From contig CP136065.1 of the NCBI GenBank assembly GCA_032622095.1, positions 39,187,503 through 39,251,502 on the forward strand: 64,000 bases of DNA. Direction: 5' to 3'. The notes beneath the pieces were generated by a model. The model ran no database searches. It was given only the letters and a program-made list of their open reading frames with translations, and was not told where the DNA came from. This document shows, piece after piece, positions 11,490 through 25,424 of this stretch. Origin of the DNA: Siphonodentalium dalli. Taxonomy: Eukaryota > Mollusca > Scaphopoda > Gadilida > Siphonodentaliidae. Each line of letters starts with the position of its first letter. Positions within the stretch are counted from its first letter, which is position 1. A program made the position numbers and the translations under genes.

Positions 11490-12640
11490 ACACTCCCATA
11501 TCAACACAAACACGTGCTTCCGGTCAGCGAAGAGGTACGATAACTCGTGATCTTCCAGTCGTAATTTGACTTACCGTTTGAAGAGTGGCGATGTGGCTTT
11601 GCGAAAAATATATAAATATATCAAAGATATCATTTATCTCGCGAGGTGAATCAGATAAAATGGAACCATGCGTACATAGTTTTGTTAACAGTGCGGTCGG
11701 TTGGTTTATAGATTGATTTTTTTAATTTAAAACCAATAAAATGAACTTGGGTCGGGGTGTTTTGAAGACGGTCGGGAAACACGCATTCATTTTGTTTTGG
11801 CCTTATTTCTAGTATTTGGAAGTTAACTGTTATTTGTTGACCTCCTTTTAAATGACATGTGAATGCACAAAAAATTGTGCTTTATAAAACAAACAGATAT
11901 CAATATAATGAGAAATTATTCCAGTGATAATACAATGGCACTGATTATTATGATTTCCAATGGTATTTTTGCTTGTTTTTCCAAATATAGGTATAGATGT
12001 ACAAAACATGACAAACTCTGAATATTACTGTTTGGTTATAATTAATTTGGGGCACCCAAACTTCAGCCCCCAAACCTATTGTAACAGGTCGGGTGGCCTA
12101 GATATGTGTGTGATATATGAATCTAATTAACCGTGGGTGGTACATGTATACACTGGAAATTTTCAACTTTCCCCTTTATCATTCCATTAACTTCTGTAAG
12201 AATTATGCCTCGTGTCCAAGCTGAGCTACAATATCATTAACACTTTTATTAATGTATATTATCTCTTTTGTCCATTATTTGCAGGTAGGAACGTGTTTGG
12301 AATTCATTGGAACTACAGAGAAGAAGTTCAACACGAACACCTAATATTGCGATTCCGGGCTCTGAGCTTGAGATGGCACAGTTTGATGATCTTACTAAGA
12401 ATTAAAGGTTCAACATCGTACCAACAGGTTAACCAGATCACCAGCATATATTGGTCAAAGTTGTATCAAAGTGGATGTCTAGCTGGAAAGTCTCTAACAT
12501 GGTGACAAGGATGATCATCATCCAATCCAAGACAACTGTTTTATAGTCTCGTGTTGGCCTCCCTTTTCATGATGTAATTTACATTGAACAACGTTATGGA
12601 GAGATCGATAGGAGATTTCTGACATTTTCTGCTGATCATT
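11490..12640. other. Intergenic; one unassigned open stretch
   Basis: 12212-12505 is open for 97 codons and contains 'TCCATTATTTGCAG|G' at about 12285, a fair splice acceptor followed by a 73-codon open tail. The peptide resembles nothing I know and there is no matching upstream exon, so I do not call a gene. Confidence 0.3.
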
Positions 12641-12683
12641 CTTCAGAATAAGTTTAAATTTCTGTGAATGACCAGGACCGTTA

Positions 12684-12828
12684 TGTTATTTTGGTGGATT
12701 GATGATAACATGGTGACATTGACAGCTTCCTGCCTATGTTCGACCTCGTTGCTTCGCAACTCAGTTGAACATAACCACCCCAAGCCATCAGGGTCATACC
12801 ATGTTATTGTCAGTCCACCAAAATAACT
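12684..12828. mobile_element. Foldback MITE
   Basis: GTTATTTTGGTGGATTGATG (left) and TCAGTCCACCAAAATAAC (right, inverted) form a stem of about 30 bp, followed inward by ATAACATGGT/ACCATGTTAT. The loop holds a second partial palindrome (CTATGTTCGAC / GTTGAACATAA). No target duplication was identified. Confidence 0.6.
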
Positions 12829-13454
12829 TATAATAATACAGAACATATGTATATCTTTCAATTTTTGTACCATTTAATTAAATAAGCTGATATTGGCATC
12901 ACAGGGATAATTGAAGCTGAAATTAAAGGTTGAAAATCTGTGATAACGGATGAAATTGCCTTTTTTCAGTGCAATGTTTTCCTCGTCAGAAACCAGACCT
13001 GTTGATATAATGTTATAAAAAAACATTTACCAGGTAAATATTGAAACTGGGAGCCCTAATTTGGTTAGTTTAAACCTGATCATATTTGTATATTAATTTT
13101 GTCTTTAAAGCGAAAAATGTCACGACTTATCTCCCCATATTTTTTTACATCACTGATTGAGGTTAAAGCATTCGCAGTTGATTTCTCCTAACACATATCG
13201 TAGAATATTTCTGCAAAATGATAAGTCTAAGTCGACTGATACATATATGTTTTCTTTTTCAAAGTGTATCTTATAATCTTCTTTGAACAGAGAGCAAATG
13301 GTAGAATTTGTTAAGAGAAAGAAGTCTCAAAATTGTTTTCAAAATCTGATATGATCAAATAGACAATTTTGGGGCTATCTGGGCTATAACAGGCCTATTG
13401 TGCCATCAATGCGAATATTACTCTTGTGAAATAGTATTCCTTGAACTATCATTA

Positions 13455-16400
13455 TATATAGGATGGATTCTCACCTAACTGAAAAGAGAGTAAGTTACAC
13501 AAACTTTGCTTTTCCACGTCATAGAATCATGGCATATTAATATGTAGGGGCTTAGAACACTCTAAACTGTTGCATGTCACCTTTAAGAGTTTCTTTCTAT
13601 TATTTCATGTATTAATTTCACTATCATCGAGATGTACAAAGCTTGTGTATTATACAATGTACACCAGTTCTAATTGAAATTACACTCTTGAACAAGCTAT
13701 GCATTACAGAGTCTAAAGAAAATATCTGGAAATTCCATTACCGCCAAGAATCTTTATGTTAGTGTCAGTCAATCACAACACTTAAAGTGATGAAGCCAAT
13801 CAGTTGATTGATGATATTCAGGGAACTCCCAGAGTTTCTCGACACATAGCTAAAATAGCATAATAAATCTCTTGTCATATCTGGTCACATTGATAATTTC
13901 ACAGTTAGCACCCGTTTTCTTATCCGCCAAAACGAAAGTGACAGGAGATAACATTCATAAAACATTCATAAAACTGTGCGCTTTGATGTCATATGGCAAG
14001 AATTTCATGCTTGAGGTAAGAATAATATTTTCCATCATGACCTGGCATGTGCGATGGAAAGATCTCAACCCGAGGGGTCAGATATTGCGGCCAAACACAA
14101 GGCGTCCAGACCAAATATCTGACCCTGAAGATGACTTTTTTCTATGCCCATATCCCGACCCAAGTCATGATGGATTATTTTTCTCCCAAATCAAGAGCCT
14201 CATACAAGCTAGGTTAATAGGTTTGAGTGAAATATACATGTCTCATGCAAACGACATGGCTATGTTATCATTGGTCTAGACATGAATTCTGAGAAACCTG
14301 GTATGAATTTCTGAGAAATGCGTGTATTGATATGAACTGAGTTTGCCAAGAGAAATGTCCTTACCATGGAAAGTTGAACATGATTCTGGTTATTTGACAG
14401 AAAAAAGTAATGTTTTGAAGTGTTTGACAATTTGTTGCTACAATAACATTTTTCAAAAGTCTACCCACTTCGTTAATTAGGTGATTGACATTTTCTTTGA
14501 CTGCATATAAGACATCAGTCCTTCCCACGAGGAAAACACAGCGAGAGCATTTATTTGCTCCCGTAATTCAGAAGATGGGTGTAATATTGCACCCATACTA
14601 TAATTGTAAGTTGGGTTTTTCTAAAACAAAAAGTCATTGTGGAATAGACCTATGTCTAGTTACACTTTAATATGCCATTGTTGAACTGAGTTGGTAAAGG
14701 ATCTAATTAAACTTTCAAACAGTTCACTATTGACCCAACAATTACAGTCTCCATTAGTATTTTGAGATGAGGGATGGTGTGAATTTTAGCACCCGTCATT
14801 TGAAAATTATGAGTGCGTATAGGTGCGAGTGCAATCACTCCCATCTCCTGGGAAGGACTGAGACATGAGGTGTTTTTTGCTTCAAGTGGACTACATATTG
14901 TCAAAATTATATAAAACAATTTTTTTTTTGCTTAGCCACGTGCATGAGCCGAGGCAATTCTGCTCGACTGAAATGGTATGAAATAGACAATAATACTATT
15001 TCTGATGCCATGCACTTGGTGTCTCGAAGCTCTTAATAAGTAATATGGGAGAGTGGCTCCGCCCAGTTGTGACGAGGGATACTAATATTACCATGCCCGC
15101 AATGTTTACTGGGTTGAAGACAGAAATGTCTGAAGGGTGCTTCCATCTGTTTTTTATTGGTTAAAACTTTATAATATTTCGGACATGTCTATATTCTTTG
15201 GAATTATTTATAGAGTGCTGTGTAGTCCACAAGCTAAAACACACAAACAAATATATTATTATTATAGTTCTAACAGAAGGGCATGGAACAAATTATATAT
15301 AGGATGGATTCTCACCTAACTGAAAAGAGAGTAAGTTACACAAACTTCGCATTTCCACGTCGTAGGATCATGGCATATTAATATGTAGGGGCATAGAACA
15401 ATCTAAACTGTTGCATGTCACCTTTAAGAGTTTCTTTCTATTATTTCATGTATTAATTTCACTATCATCGAGATGTACAAAGCTTGTGTATTATACAATG
15501 TACACCAGTTCTAATTGAAATTACACTCTTTGAACAAGCTTTGCATTACAGAGTCTAAAGAAAATATCTGGAAATTCCATTACCGCCAAGAATCTTTATG
15601 TTAGTGTCAGTCAATCACAACACTTAAAGTGATGAAGCCAATCAGTCGATTGATGATATTCAGGGAACTCCCAGAGTTTCTCGACACATAGCTAAAATAG
15701 CATAATAAATCTCTTGTCATATCTGGTCACATTGATAATTTCACAGTTAGCACCCGTTTTCTTATCCGCCAAAACGAAAGTGACAGGAGATAACATTCAT
15801 AAAACATTCATAAAACTGTGCGCTTTGATGTCATATGGCAGGAATTTAATGCTTGAGGTAAGAATAATATTTCCCATCATGACCTGGCATGTGTGATGGA
15901 AAGATCTCAACCCGAGGGGTCAGATATTGCGGCCAAACACAAGGCGTCCAGACCAAATATCTGACCCTGAAGATGACTTTTTTCTATGCCCATATCCCGA
16001 CCCAAGTCATGATGGATTATTTTTCTCCCAAATCAAGAGCCTCATACAAGCTAGGTTAATAGGTTTGAGTGAAATATACATGTCTCATGCAAACGACATG
16101 GCTATGTTATCATTGGTCTAGACATGAATTCTGAGAAACCTGGTATGAATTTCTGAGAAATGCGTGTATTAATATGAACTGGGTTTGCCAAGAGAAATAT
16201 CCTTACCATGGAAAGTTGAACATGTTTCTGGTTATTTGACAGAAAAAATTAATGTTTTGAAGTGTTTGACAATTTGTTGCTACAATAACATTTTTCAAAA
16301 GTCTACCCACTTCGTTAATTAGGTGATTGACATTTTCTTTGACTGCATATAAGACATCAGTCCTTCCCACGAGGAAAACACAGCGAGAGCATTTATTTGC

Positions 16401-17138
16401 TCCCGTAATTCAGAAGATGGGTGTAATATTGCACCCATACTATAATTGTAAGTTGGGTTTTTCTAAAACAAAAAGTCATTGTGGAATAGACCTATGTCTA
16501 GTTACACTTTAATATGCCATTGTTGAACTGAGTTGGTAAAGGATCTAATTAAACTTTCAAACAGTTCACTATTGACCCAACAATTACAGTCTCCATTAGT
16601 ATTTTGAGATGAGGGATGGGTGTGAATTTTAGCACCCGTCATTTGAAAATTATGAGTGTGTATAGGTGTGAGTGCAATCACTCCCATCTCCTGGGAAGGA
16701 CTGAGACATGAGGTGTTTTTTGCTTCAAGTGGACTACATATTGTCAAAATTATATAAAACAATTTTTTTTTGCTTAGCCACGTGCATGAGCCGAGGCAAT
16801 TCTGCTCGACTGAAATGGTATGAAATAGACAATAATACTATTTCTGATGCCATGCACTTGGTGTCTCGAAGCTCTTAATAAGTAATATGGGAGAGTGGCT
16901 CCGCCCAGTTGTGACGAGGGATACTAATATTACCATGCCCGCAATGTTTACTGGGTTGAAGACAGAAATGTCTGAAGGGTGCTTCCATCTGTTTTTTATT
17001 GGTTAAAACTTTATAATATTTCGGACATGTCTATATTCTTTGGAATTATTTATAGAGTGCTGTGTAGTCCACAAGCTAAAACACACAAACAAATATATTA
17101 TTATTATAGTTCTAACAGAAGGGCATGGAACAAATTTC
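13455..17138 (+). repeat. Recent direct tandem duplication, unit 1842 bp
   Basis: Unit 1 is about 13455-15296 and unit 2 about 15297-17138. Matching landmarks are exactly 1842 bp apart (13872/15714, 14485/16327, 15137/16979), with only scattered substitutions and one-base indels. The junction lies at 'ATTATATATAGG', which is also present at the left edge of unit 1, suggesting microhomology or unequal exchange. Several short ORFs are shared by both units, one of 135 codons at 13872 that is split by a stop in unit 2. None has a recognisable domain. Confidence 0.9.
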
Positions 17139-17139
17139 A

Positions 17140-17450
17140 TATAAATGATAGACCCATTAGTGCAAGCTCCCATTAGTACAGTGTTATATGGAATGAACAT
17201 ACATAGATGCATACATAATTTTATTGCAAAATCTAGTGAACATTTCTGAGAACATTAAAGACCTTCATTTCTCTTATTATTCATGGTAAGAAACATGGTG
17301 TTGTAATTAAATCAAGCTGAAACCATAAATGCTCTGAACTATATTTTTATTATTTTTGGATTTTTTAAATAAATAATTAAATTGTTATCTCCATTGTTAT
17401 TTGATCCACATGTGCAAATCAATCTATACATTTAAAGGTTCTTTTTGGCT
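17140..17450. other. Intergenic, nothing seen
   Basis: AT-rich single-copy-looking sequence between the 1842-bp duplication and the imperfect repeat at 17.5 kb. Confidence 0.4.
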
Positions 17451-17458
17451 TAGAATGG

Positions 17459-18115
17459 GCTCAACCATCCTTTCTTCTCCATGGAGGTAACATCTTTGTG
17501 CTCTGTCACTCTTGGAGGGTACTTTGTGCACCAAGAGTGCCATCACCCGAGATTGTTCATGTTACCTCTCTTGAGTGATAGGTTGCCTCCCCGGGGAGGG
17601 AACATCCTAATGCTCAACTGATGCAACTGGGTGCGTAAATTTGCACGCCAAGAGTGTCAGAGTGGCTCTCCAAAAACTGCAAGGGTGCCTCTCCTGGGAG
17701 GTAAAATATGAACTCTCCTTGTGGGGGTTGGCTAAAGTGCATCCCGGAGTGGCTCTCCAAAAACTGCAAGGTTGCCTCTCCGGGAGGTAAAATATGAACC
17801 CTCCTTCGGGGGGTGCCTAAACTACCTCCCGGAGTGGCACTATTTCACCATCTCCCCAAAAGGGGTAGATTATAACCTCTCCATGGGGGGTAGTCTTTGC
17901 CCCTCCTGAGTGATTACGTATATCTCCCACTGAGTGACAAATTGTGCTTCGACGGGGATGAACTTGGGTCACATGAGGGACAAATTGTTCCTCGGCTCCT
18001 ATCACCCCCAATGGAGAAGCAAGTTAGCCTTTTGGATAGTAGGTGAAATAGTGCACCTCAAGAGATGCAAATATTGCCCCTCCGAGGAGCAATATTGCCT
18101 CCCCATTATTTAGAG
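17459..18115 (+). repeat. Imperfect repeat rich in CTCCCCGGGGAGG-type palindromes
   Basis: Short modules such as 'GGCTCTCCAAAAACTGCAAGG' and 'GGGAGGTAAAATATGAAC' recur about 80 bp apart (around 17670 and 17757). They are mixed with variants of 'GCCTCCCCGGGGAGG'. All are interrupted by stops in every frame. It looks like a degenerate minisatellite. Confidence 0.55.
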
Positions 18116-20123
18116 TGTATAACATCGGGTGCGTTCGGAAGTTTGGATGTGGACATCCTCCCCTAAAATGAAAAAGTACCCTTATAAAAAACACTCTGGT
18201 AAACCACGGTGAAAAACACTCTGCTATTTACTCTGGTGATTGGAACAGGCAAACTTATATAATTTTACCAGGGTGTTACTCTGGCAAAATTTGTCAAGTC
18301 CAACGTCACCATATTACACGCACACATGTTGACCCACCCATGTAGTTTTACTTTAATGAATGGTCCCATTTCACCAAGGTACTATAGTATATTACCGGGA
18401 TTTAAGTGTGTATGTGATGGTTCTACTATAGTAAGTATACTAGGTTAATTTACCTCGATATTAATGTAATCTACCACGGTAGTACTTGGGTACTTTTTTG
18501 GTAGCATTAAAATTTGAGACAAAAGATTGGAAATCACACGAATGACACATGCGATTACATAAGGTGTTAGACTCTTCTTGATTTAGATGACTTATTTATA
18601 AGAATATTTTGTCCCATTCGTTTTAGTATGACACCGGGTACACTTTTTTCCACTGATTAATGAACAAATACGATTTTATTCTCACAAAAAAGACAGAACA
18701 CACCTCAGCTGCGAAATAGGCTATTGTAATGTAGAGTTATCGCTCATGTCCGTGTGACAATACTCTGGTAAAAGCCAGGTAAACCATGCTTTACATGGCT
18801 CTACTCTGGTAACATTTCGGCAGTCGGATAAACAATGATATGCTCTGGTAAAAGCCATGTAAAGTCCATGTAAAATGACATAACTTTGTAAATTCCAAGT
18901 AATGGCATGGTGTACCCCACTTACATTATACTCTGGTAAACCATGGTGTATTACCATTACATACACACCATTAACAACATGTACCATAAATGTTTTAATT
19001 GATTGGAATCCACCTTCAGGGTTGTTTCTATTGTGGACTTAACCCTACCCATCTAAATTATTGTCGCTGCATTGTTGAAATACATTTCACAGTATCAGTG
19101 TAGACTTGAATCAAGTCTGAACTGCACCAAAGACAACATACCAGACTTTAGTCTAGAAATAAAACAAACATTCATACTATCATTTCCCTGGTATTACTTG
19201 TATATTATTGTATGATATTACCTCAACTCATTTGAAATCACAGGATGTATTACTAGCTGCCATATAACATTAATACTTGGGGATGTACACGTAGAACTGA
19301 TTTATTCACAAAATCCACCTCTAACTGCAAACCAACCCATATAATAAGCACCATGGTTGTAGTGCCATTTTTATTGATTTTGCGAACAGCATAACATATT
19401 AAACACTTAAATTTAAATTAAATTATTATATTTGATTTTAAGATAACCTGTTAACCTGAACGTTGGTTTACGGAAGACATCTTCGACTCAAATGAATTAT
19501 TTCCCTTTATATATTATCGATATTAGATCGTTATTGTTACTGGGGAGTTATTGAAATTGGCGTACACTGTCGCTTTAAAGTCTGAAGATCGGAATAACAT
19601 CTCTGTACCGGTATGTTAAATTAACTCTTATCCATCGATCCTTCCAATTATTAAACTTTATACGAGCATTGTCCATTAAGATAGTGAATATTTCAACTGA
19701 CACAAAACGTGTCACCTAAACGAATAACCATAAAATATATATACCATAAAAATATGGCAGTGACAAGAGTCAGAAATCAGTCATACCTAAATATAGAGTC
19801 GCACGATGACGAAACGAAACCGAAACAGATTGGGGAACAGCTTGTCGGGGAATTACCCAGAATCTATTGTGTACTTCCGTAAATACGTTTCATATTCTTC
19901 GCGGTCATGTCCATACATGTACGCCTGGTATCGCGGGTGGATAAAGTAAATGTACATGAATGGCAATCGACCGCCAAATTAACACAACAAACTCAATTCA
20001 TCGCCATCTCAAAGTCGTGCTGTTATATAAACATTAGTGAGATTATGCATTAATGTTTACAAAGCGAAGTACAATATAGTCTGATAGTGTACGCTGACCT
20101 TATTTAGTACTCGACGGCCAATT

Positions 20124-20369
20124 GTGCAATATAATTTTCTCTCTAAACGACCGATGCACATCAAATACCTCGTAAACATACATTACAAGTATCCCCTGAT
20201 ACAGATGGAACTCTCTGAAATAGATCTTATTGCCAGATACTTACGTGTTTTAGTTTTATGCTTGAAAGTATTCACAGAAGGTTTGCGCTCAGTGGATCGT
20301 AGTATAATAGCTATGAGAGATAACTCTACCTGGAGTTTGGGTATGAGCATTCAGATAAAAATACTTTAA
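20124..20369 (+). other. Small ORF kept open in three H copies
   Basis: An 81-codon reading whose central part ('ARYLRVLVL..KVFTEGL') is also open at 58877-59068 and, more diverged, at 29629-29805. No domain or signal sequence is apparent and no splice or promoter signals were found. Most likely incidental to the repeat, but it is the only reading shared by all copies. Confidence 0.25.
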
Positions 20370-21185
20370 AACTTTATGGATCCGGGGATGGATCGCTCGT
20401 GCTATTTTCCGGTAAAATCAATCTTACTGACGCCATGTGCACTTTTGACCGGTTGAGTCCATATATTCCCGAGGGATGGCTAAGCTCTCCTCACCGTGCA
20501 CAAATTGTTGTCTGCTGAACTAAACAGATCAATTTCATAAAACAGATTTGTGTAAGGCCATGCAAAGTAAAAACCAATAGATTATCATCACATTTTATTG
20601 AAAAATTGGGGCGGAGAATTTTATGTTTTATTATTTATCTACTGCGCTCCATTCGGTGACAAAACCGTCCTGTATACACGAATGCATACATTGTGCTAAG
20701 TTGAAGAAACATATGCATCAGTCCAATGTAACATGTGCAAATACGCATTAATCAATTATATCACAAGTGTTTGTATCTTTGTCACCTGCATGGCCATATG
20801 GGTATATATGTATATAAAGAAAGTTATGGTCATGTTACACAGGTGAAGCTTGTTCATGTAAAACTACAATATTGTTATGTTTAAGAGCATAATTATTCCC
20901 AATCTCTCTATATTTGGTATTCGTGTGGCAATTTAAAAGTGTTTGAACAGACTTCAGTATTCCACACCCCATGCAGCCGTCACTGACATAGATAAACAGG
21001 GGTAGACTCACCTATGTGGTTCATTATACCTGTATAGCTACTTTTTTGGAATGACGATGAATTTGTTACAGTCCTTAGACACAATGTGATTGTTGTCTCC
21101 AACATGTTTGTGAGAATGGTGATATCTACATTCCAGTCTATTGTTTTGAAGTGGGTATGAGGGGATCCTATAGGGTGGCCCAAAA

Positions 21186-21740
21186 TATCGGGTTGGGGGT
21201 ATGATGATAATCTAGGCATAATGACAGGCCTCCCATTAATTTATGGTCAATTTATAAGTAAAGTAGTCATTCTAGACAAGTATTGACATCCGTTCCAATT
21301 TGTATTGTCTCGGTATTGACATGCATGCTGTTCAATCCCATAGACAAGAATAACGATACAGACAAAATGTAACGTATTTCCATTGAATTAGATGGAAGGT
21401 GTCTAATAAATGGTCGGGTCAGCGTACAACACCCCTTTAATATACTTCAGGATTGGTCAGGCCGGGGGGGGGGGGGGGGGTGATTATAATCTGGGCATGA
21501 CAGGCATACCATTAAATTATGGTCAATTATTTATAAATAAAGTAATCATCCTAGACAAGTATCGACAATCGTTCAAATTTATATTGTCTCGGTGTTGACA
21601 TGTTGTTCAATCCCATAGACAAGAATAAGACAGAGAAAATGAAACGTTTTCCCATTGAATTAAGTGGAAGCCTGGAAGGTGTGTAATAAATGGTCGGGTT
21701 ATCGTACAGCACCCCTTTAATATACTTCAGGATTGGTCAG
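21186..21740 (+). repeat. Direct duplication of ~280 bp with a G17 tract at the junction
   Basis: 21186-21460 and 21482-21740 share 'GGTCAATTTATAARTAAAGTA', 'AATCCCATAGACAAGAATAA' and 'ACCCCTTTAATATACTTCAGG'. A run of 17 G lies at 21464-21480 between them. The second copy has small deletions. Confidence 0.7.
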
Positions 21741-22035
21741 ACTGTTACCGTATTTGTGGAACTGACTTATTTGTGTGATAACTACTGATAGTAGTCGGTT
21801 ACGAAGTTCCCGTTTTTGGAACTAAATCTGATATTCGGGTCTTCGTCTTAATTATAATTACATATTAAGTGTTGGTATTATAAATGCATGTATGGTGTCC
21901 GGATCAAATGTTGATGTATGTGATTGTTTGATTACGGCACAATAAATAAAGCGACAAAATGCCTTCATATGGGTACATGTGAGCAATCATAAAAGCCTGA
22001 AGTCCACCATCACCAAGAAGAACGCGGGAGAATAG

Positions 22036-23112
22036 GCATTAGTCGTCTAGTCGAGCTTAAAATTGGCATCACAATTATATAGCTGTAACAGTAGATGCTA
22101 AGTCGAGCTTAAAATAGGTATCACAATTATATAGCTGTAACAATAGTCGTCCAGTCGAGCTTAAAATGGGCATCACAATTATATAGCTGTAACATTAGTC
22201 GTCCAGTCGAGCTTAAAGTGGGCATCATAATTATATAGCTGTAACATTAGTCAACCAGTTGAGCTTAAAGTGGGCATCATAATGGTATAGCTGTAACATT
22301 AGTCGTCCAGTCGAGCTTAAAATAGGCATCACAATTATATAGCTGTAACATTAGTCGTCCAGTCGAGCTTAAAGTGGGCATCGTAATTATATAGCTGTAA
22401 CATTAGTCGTCCAGTCGAGCTTAAAATAGGCATCACAATTATATAGCTTTAACATTAGTCGTCCAGTCGAGCTTAAGATAGGCATCACAATTATATAGCT
22501 GTAACATTAGTCGTCCAGTCGAGCTTAAAATAGGCAAAACAATTATATAGCTTCAACATTAGTCGTCAAGTCACAATTATATAGCTGTAACACTAGTCGT
22601 CAAATCGAGCTTAAAATAGCCATCACAATTATATAGCTGTAACATTAGTCATTCATTCGAGCTTAAAAGATGCATCACAATTATATAGCTGTAACATTAG
22701 TAGTCAAGTCGAGCTTAAAATAGGCAAAACAATTATATAGCTGTAGCATTAGACGTCGTCGAGTTTAAAATAGGCATCATAATTATATAGCTTTAACATT
22801 AGTCGTCAAGTCACAATTATATAGCTGTAACATTAGTCGTCAAATCGAGCTTAAAATAGCCATCACAATTATATAGCTGTAACATTAGTCATTCATTCGA
22901 GCTTAAAAGATGCATCACAATTATATAGCTGTAACATTAGTCAATCATTCGAGCTTAAAATAGGCAAAACAATTATATAGCTGTAGCATTAGACGTTGTC
23001 GAGTTTAAAATAGGCATCTTAATTATATAGCTGTGTCATTAGTCGTCCAGTCGAGACAAAATAGGCATCACATTTATATAGCTGTAACATTAGTCGTCAA
23101 GTTGAGCTTAAA
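22036..23112 (+). repeat. 52-bp satellite, about 20 units
   Basis: The unit reads CATTAGTCGTCCAGTCGAGC then TTAAAATAGGCATCACAATT then ATATAGCTGTAA. Most units differ by 1-6 bases, and three are shortened to about half (near 22560 and 22805). A higher-order repeat of several units is visible: 22560-22730 resembles 22800-22970. No coding capacity. Confidence 0.9.
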
Positions 23113-23115
23113 ACG

Positions 23116-25424
23116 TTAGATTGTTTCATGAACTCACCAGAATAAGAAGGCTGTAAACTGGACGAAGAAATTGCGATCGACAAACAATATAGTATGATCC
23201 GAAGAGTGAACAGGAATTTGTGAACTATTAATCATGCAGCTTGTGTCACCATCGATTTTAAATTGTTATCGCAGGACGACTGCTTCGTTGCGCACTCGAA
23301 ATATCTGTTCATGTACTTGTAGATATACGACAGAAACACCCGGTTAATATTTGTTCAGTGATAAGCGAGTGACGTATACATGCGGTCGCATTTATATGCG
23401 TACGAGGTCATTATACCCGAGATACACGTCTGCCCGTTAACGTATGTTATCCTCAAGTAGAACCAAAGAATAACCCGGGAGTATACAAATTATGTAGTTA
23501 CTGTAGAACTATAGCTTACACTGTCTTGGTGAACGGCATGCACCCAAGAAAACCGGGATATGGTTTACAGTAAACTCCGATCGTGTTTACAAAAAGCCAA
23601 GATGAACAGAAGAACCCCGGATCTCCGATAGGGTGATCAATAGAAATTGAGAATAATCTTGTTCAAAGAAGTTATTTTTTACGAATATTAATCCAAATTG
23701 ACAACCCACACCGTATCTCATAGATATAGTAATTGAATACAATGATTCTCGATGACGAAGTCACTTGAGTTAGTTAATCGCCGATAGTTGCGTCGCGAAT
23801 AAAAATGTAAATGGTTACAGTTGAGCTTAAAGTTCTAACGATATTTTCTTTGGCGTGGTATAATATGTCTTTAAATGTCAACCAATAAGTCAATTCCAAT
23901 TTGATAGAAGTCGTTCGAAATAAAAAACGCTAAGGTATCAATACACAATATAGACCAAACTGGAGGAGGGTACGGCACAGTTTCCGTCGAGTATTCTTTT
24001 ACTTTAGACAGAAATGTCTGTACTTTAGCTTCTTCTTTTCTTCTTCTTCCTCTTCTCCTTCTTTTTCTTCTTCTACATCTCAGCTATGCCCCTTGGTTTA
24101 CACATACGTTTAATTTATACACAGGTTTCTGTTTAATAAAATGTTCAACTCAATAGTAGACCATGCCAGAGCGAATGTCAGTAAACCTTCGCTGAATATG
24201 AAAATCTTGTTACGTATCCCAATTTTTTACGTTTTTGTGAATTCTCCCTTTTTTTAAATAAGTTAACCTTCTAACCAGTAATGTCACATTTAACATAAGC
24301 TACACTGGCAGATACTTATTTTTCTATTTTTAAGACACTGCCCCAACAACCCTCTAAATCGTGTACAGCTATACCCAAATGAAAATTGATAGGTGTCAAC
24401 AAATAACCAGTCAAAGGGATAGAACTCTATCGTATACATTTATTTATTTAAATGTATTTATAGAGCGCACATTCCTCAGACATGTTCACATGCGCAACAA
24501 CATCATACATAACAAATACTACAAAATAGTGTTATACATTGCCCTTGTGAGCACAGCTTGCACAAGTTGGTGATAGCCACCTGGTAATGTATATGACTAT
24601 AATCGTAAAATGTACAGTCGACTGCTGAACTGCTTTTTAACTTTGATTGCAAAATTATATTATATTGGCTACCATAATTCGTCTAGCGATAATATAAACT
24701 AGCTGTAAAGGTTCATAATATGATGCTGATTGATGGCATTCGATAATTTAGAGTTCCAATTAACAAAGCTAATTATCTTAGTTCACCCATAACGATAACG
24801 GCATTCAGATGGAAATGGAATATCACATTCATCCAATCATGGATGGAAACGCCGTTGCGTCTGGCGAGAATTAAATTGTCTCGCAACACACGCGCATGGC
24901 GTCATATTTAAAAACCGGATATCGATTTCCGGCGCCTCGTTTGAAATGAAAGTGAACTCTAACTTATAATTAATGTGGCTGAATTAAAAAAAAATCATAT
25001 TCTACCGTACATACAAAATATAAGAGCACAACCGAACACTTGCCCTTCTAAGAGGAACCATTTTTATCAGAAATATATTGGAAGTTACCATCTGTTCCAA
25101 TTTCGCTTCGATATTTTTGATAAATTTGGTGACCATCTTCTTGGATTAGGAGTTCCAAGTGCTCTTGGAAAAAACCAAGCGCCTTGTTATAAATAAGAAA
25201 TATATTAACAATTATCCATCTTATATGGTGTAACAAACCGATCAAACTAACCAGTTGCATATTTAAAAAACGACCACCATATTGGGCACCATCTTGTCCA
25301 GACGTGTCTCGGCATCCATATTTTGTATAGTATGATCATGTAATCTGGACATTCTGATTACACGTGCTGCACACTGATGACGTGTCCGTCTTGATAGAAT
25401 CGTACCTACAAACTGGAATGTTCT
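23116..25424. other. 3' intergenic region of the B-box/NHL gene; no second gene seen
   Basis: It contains a fragment matching 2220-2310 (at 23625-23700), a pyrimidine-rich CTT stretch at 24028-24075, and otherwise AT-rich sequence. I found no clean AATAAA close to the stop codon at 25425 on the minus strand. Confidence 0.4.

Larger units (their letters stand above)
18121..21800 (+). repeat. Host repeat H, copy A (reference copy)
   Basis: This stretch is paralogous to 61085-64000 (from 'AACATCGGGTGC'), to 47520-47787 plus 58403-60000, and its later part to 29390-30720. Recognisable blocks in order are ACTCTGGTAAA-rich repeats (18180-18960), 'ACATCTTCGACTCAAATGAATT', 'TACCGGTATGTTAAATTA', 'CGATGACGAAACGAAAC', and 'TACTTACGTGTTTTAG'. 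It supplies the uninterrupted version of the insertion site at 47787/58403 ('CATTGTCCATTAAGATAG' at about 19672). It may be a segmental duplication unit, because in copies A and F it lies downstream of a B-box/NHL gene. Confidence 0.75.

Noticed and set aside
12212-12505. Possible exon after TTATTTGCAG|G
   Set aside because: One acceptor-like string in AT-rich sequence, no partner exon and no recognisable protein.
13872-14279. 135-codon ORF in the 1842-bp duplication as a gene
   Set aside because: Split by a stop in the second unit and without any recognisable domain or splice context.
18721-18987. 88-codon minus-strand ORF shared with 61489-61734
   Set aside because: Both lie in ACTCTGGTAAA/CCATGTAAAG repeats of host repeat H; the open frame follows from the repeated motif.
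22036-23112. CRISPR-like repeat-spacer array
   Set aside because: Units are head-to-tail with no unique spacers, in a eukaryotic genome; it is a satellite.
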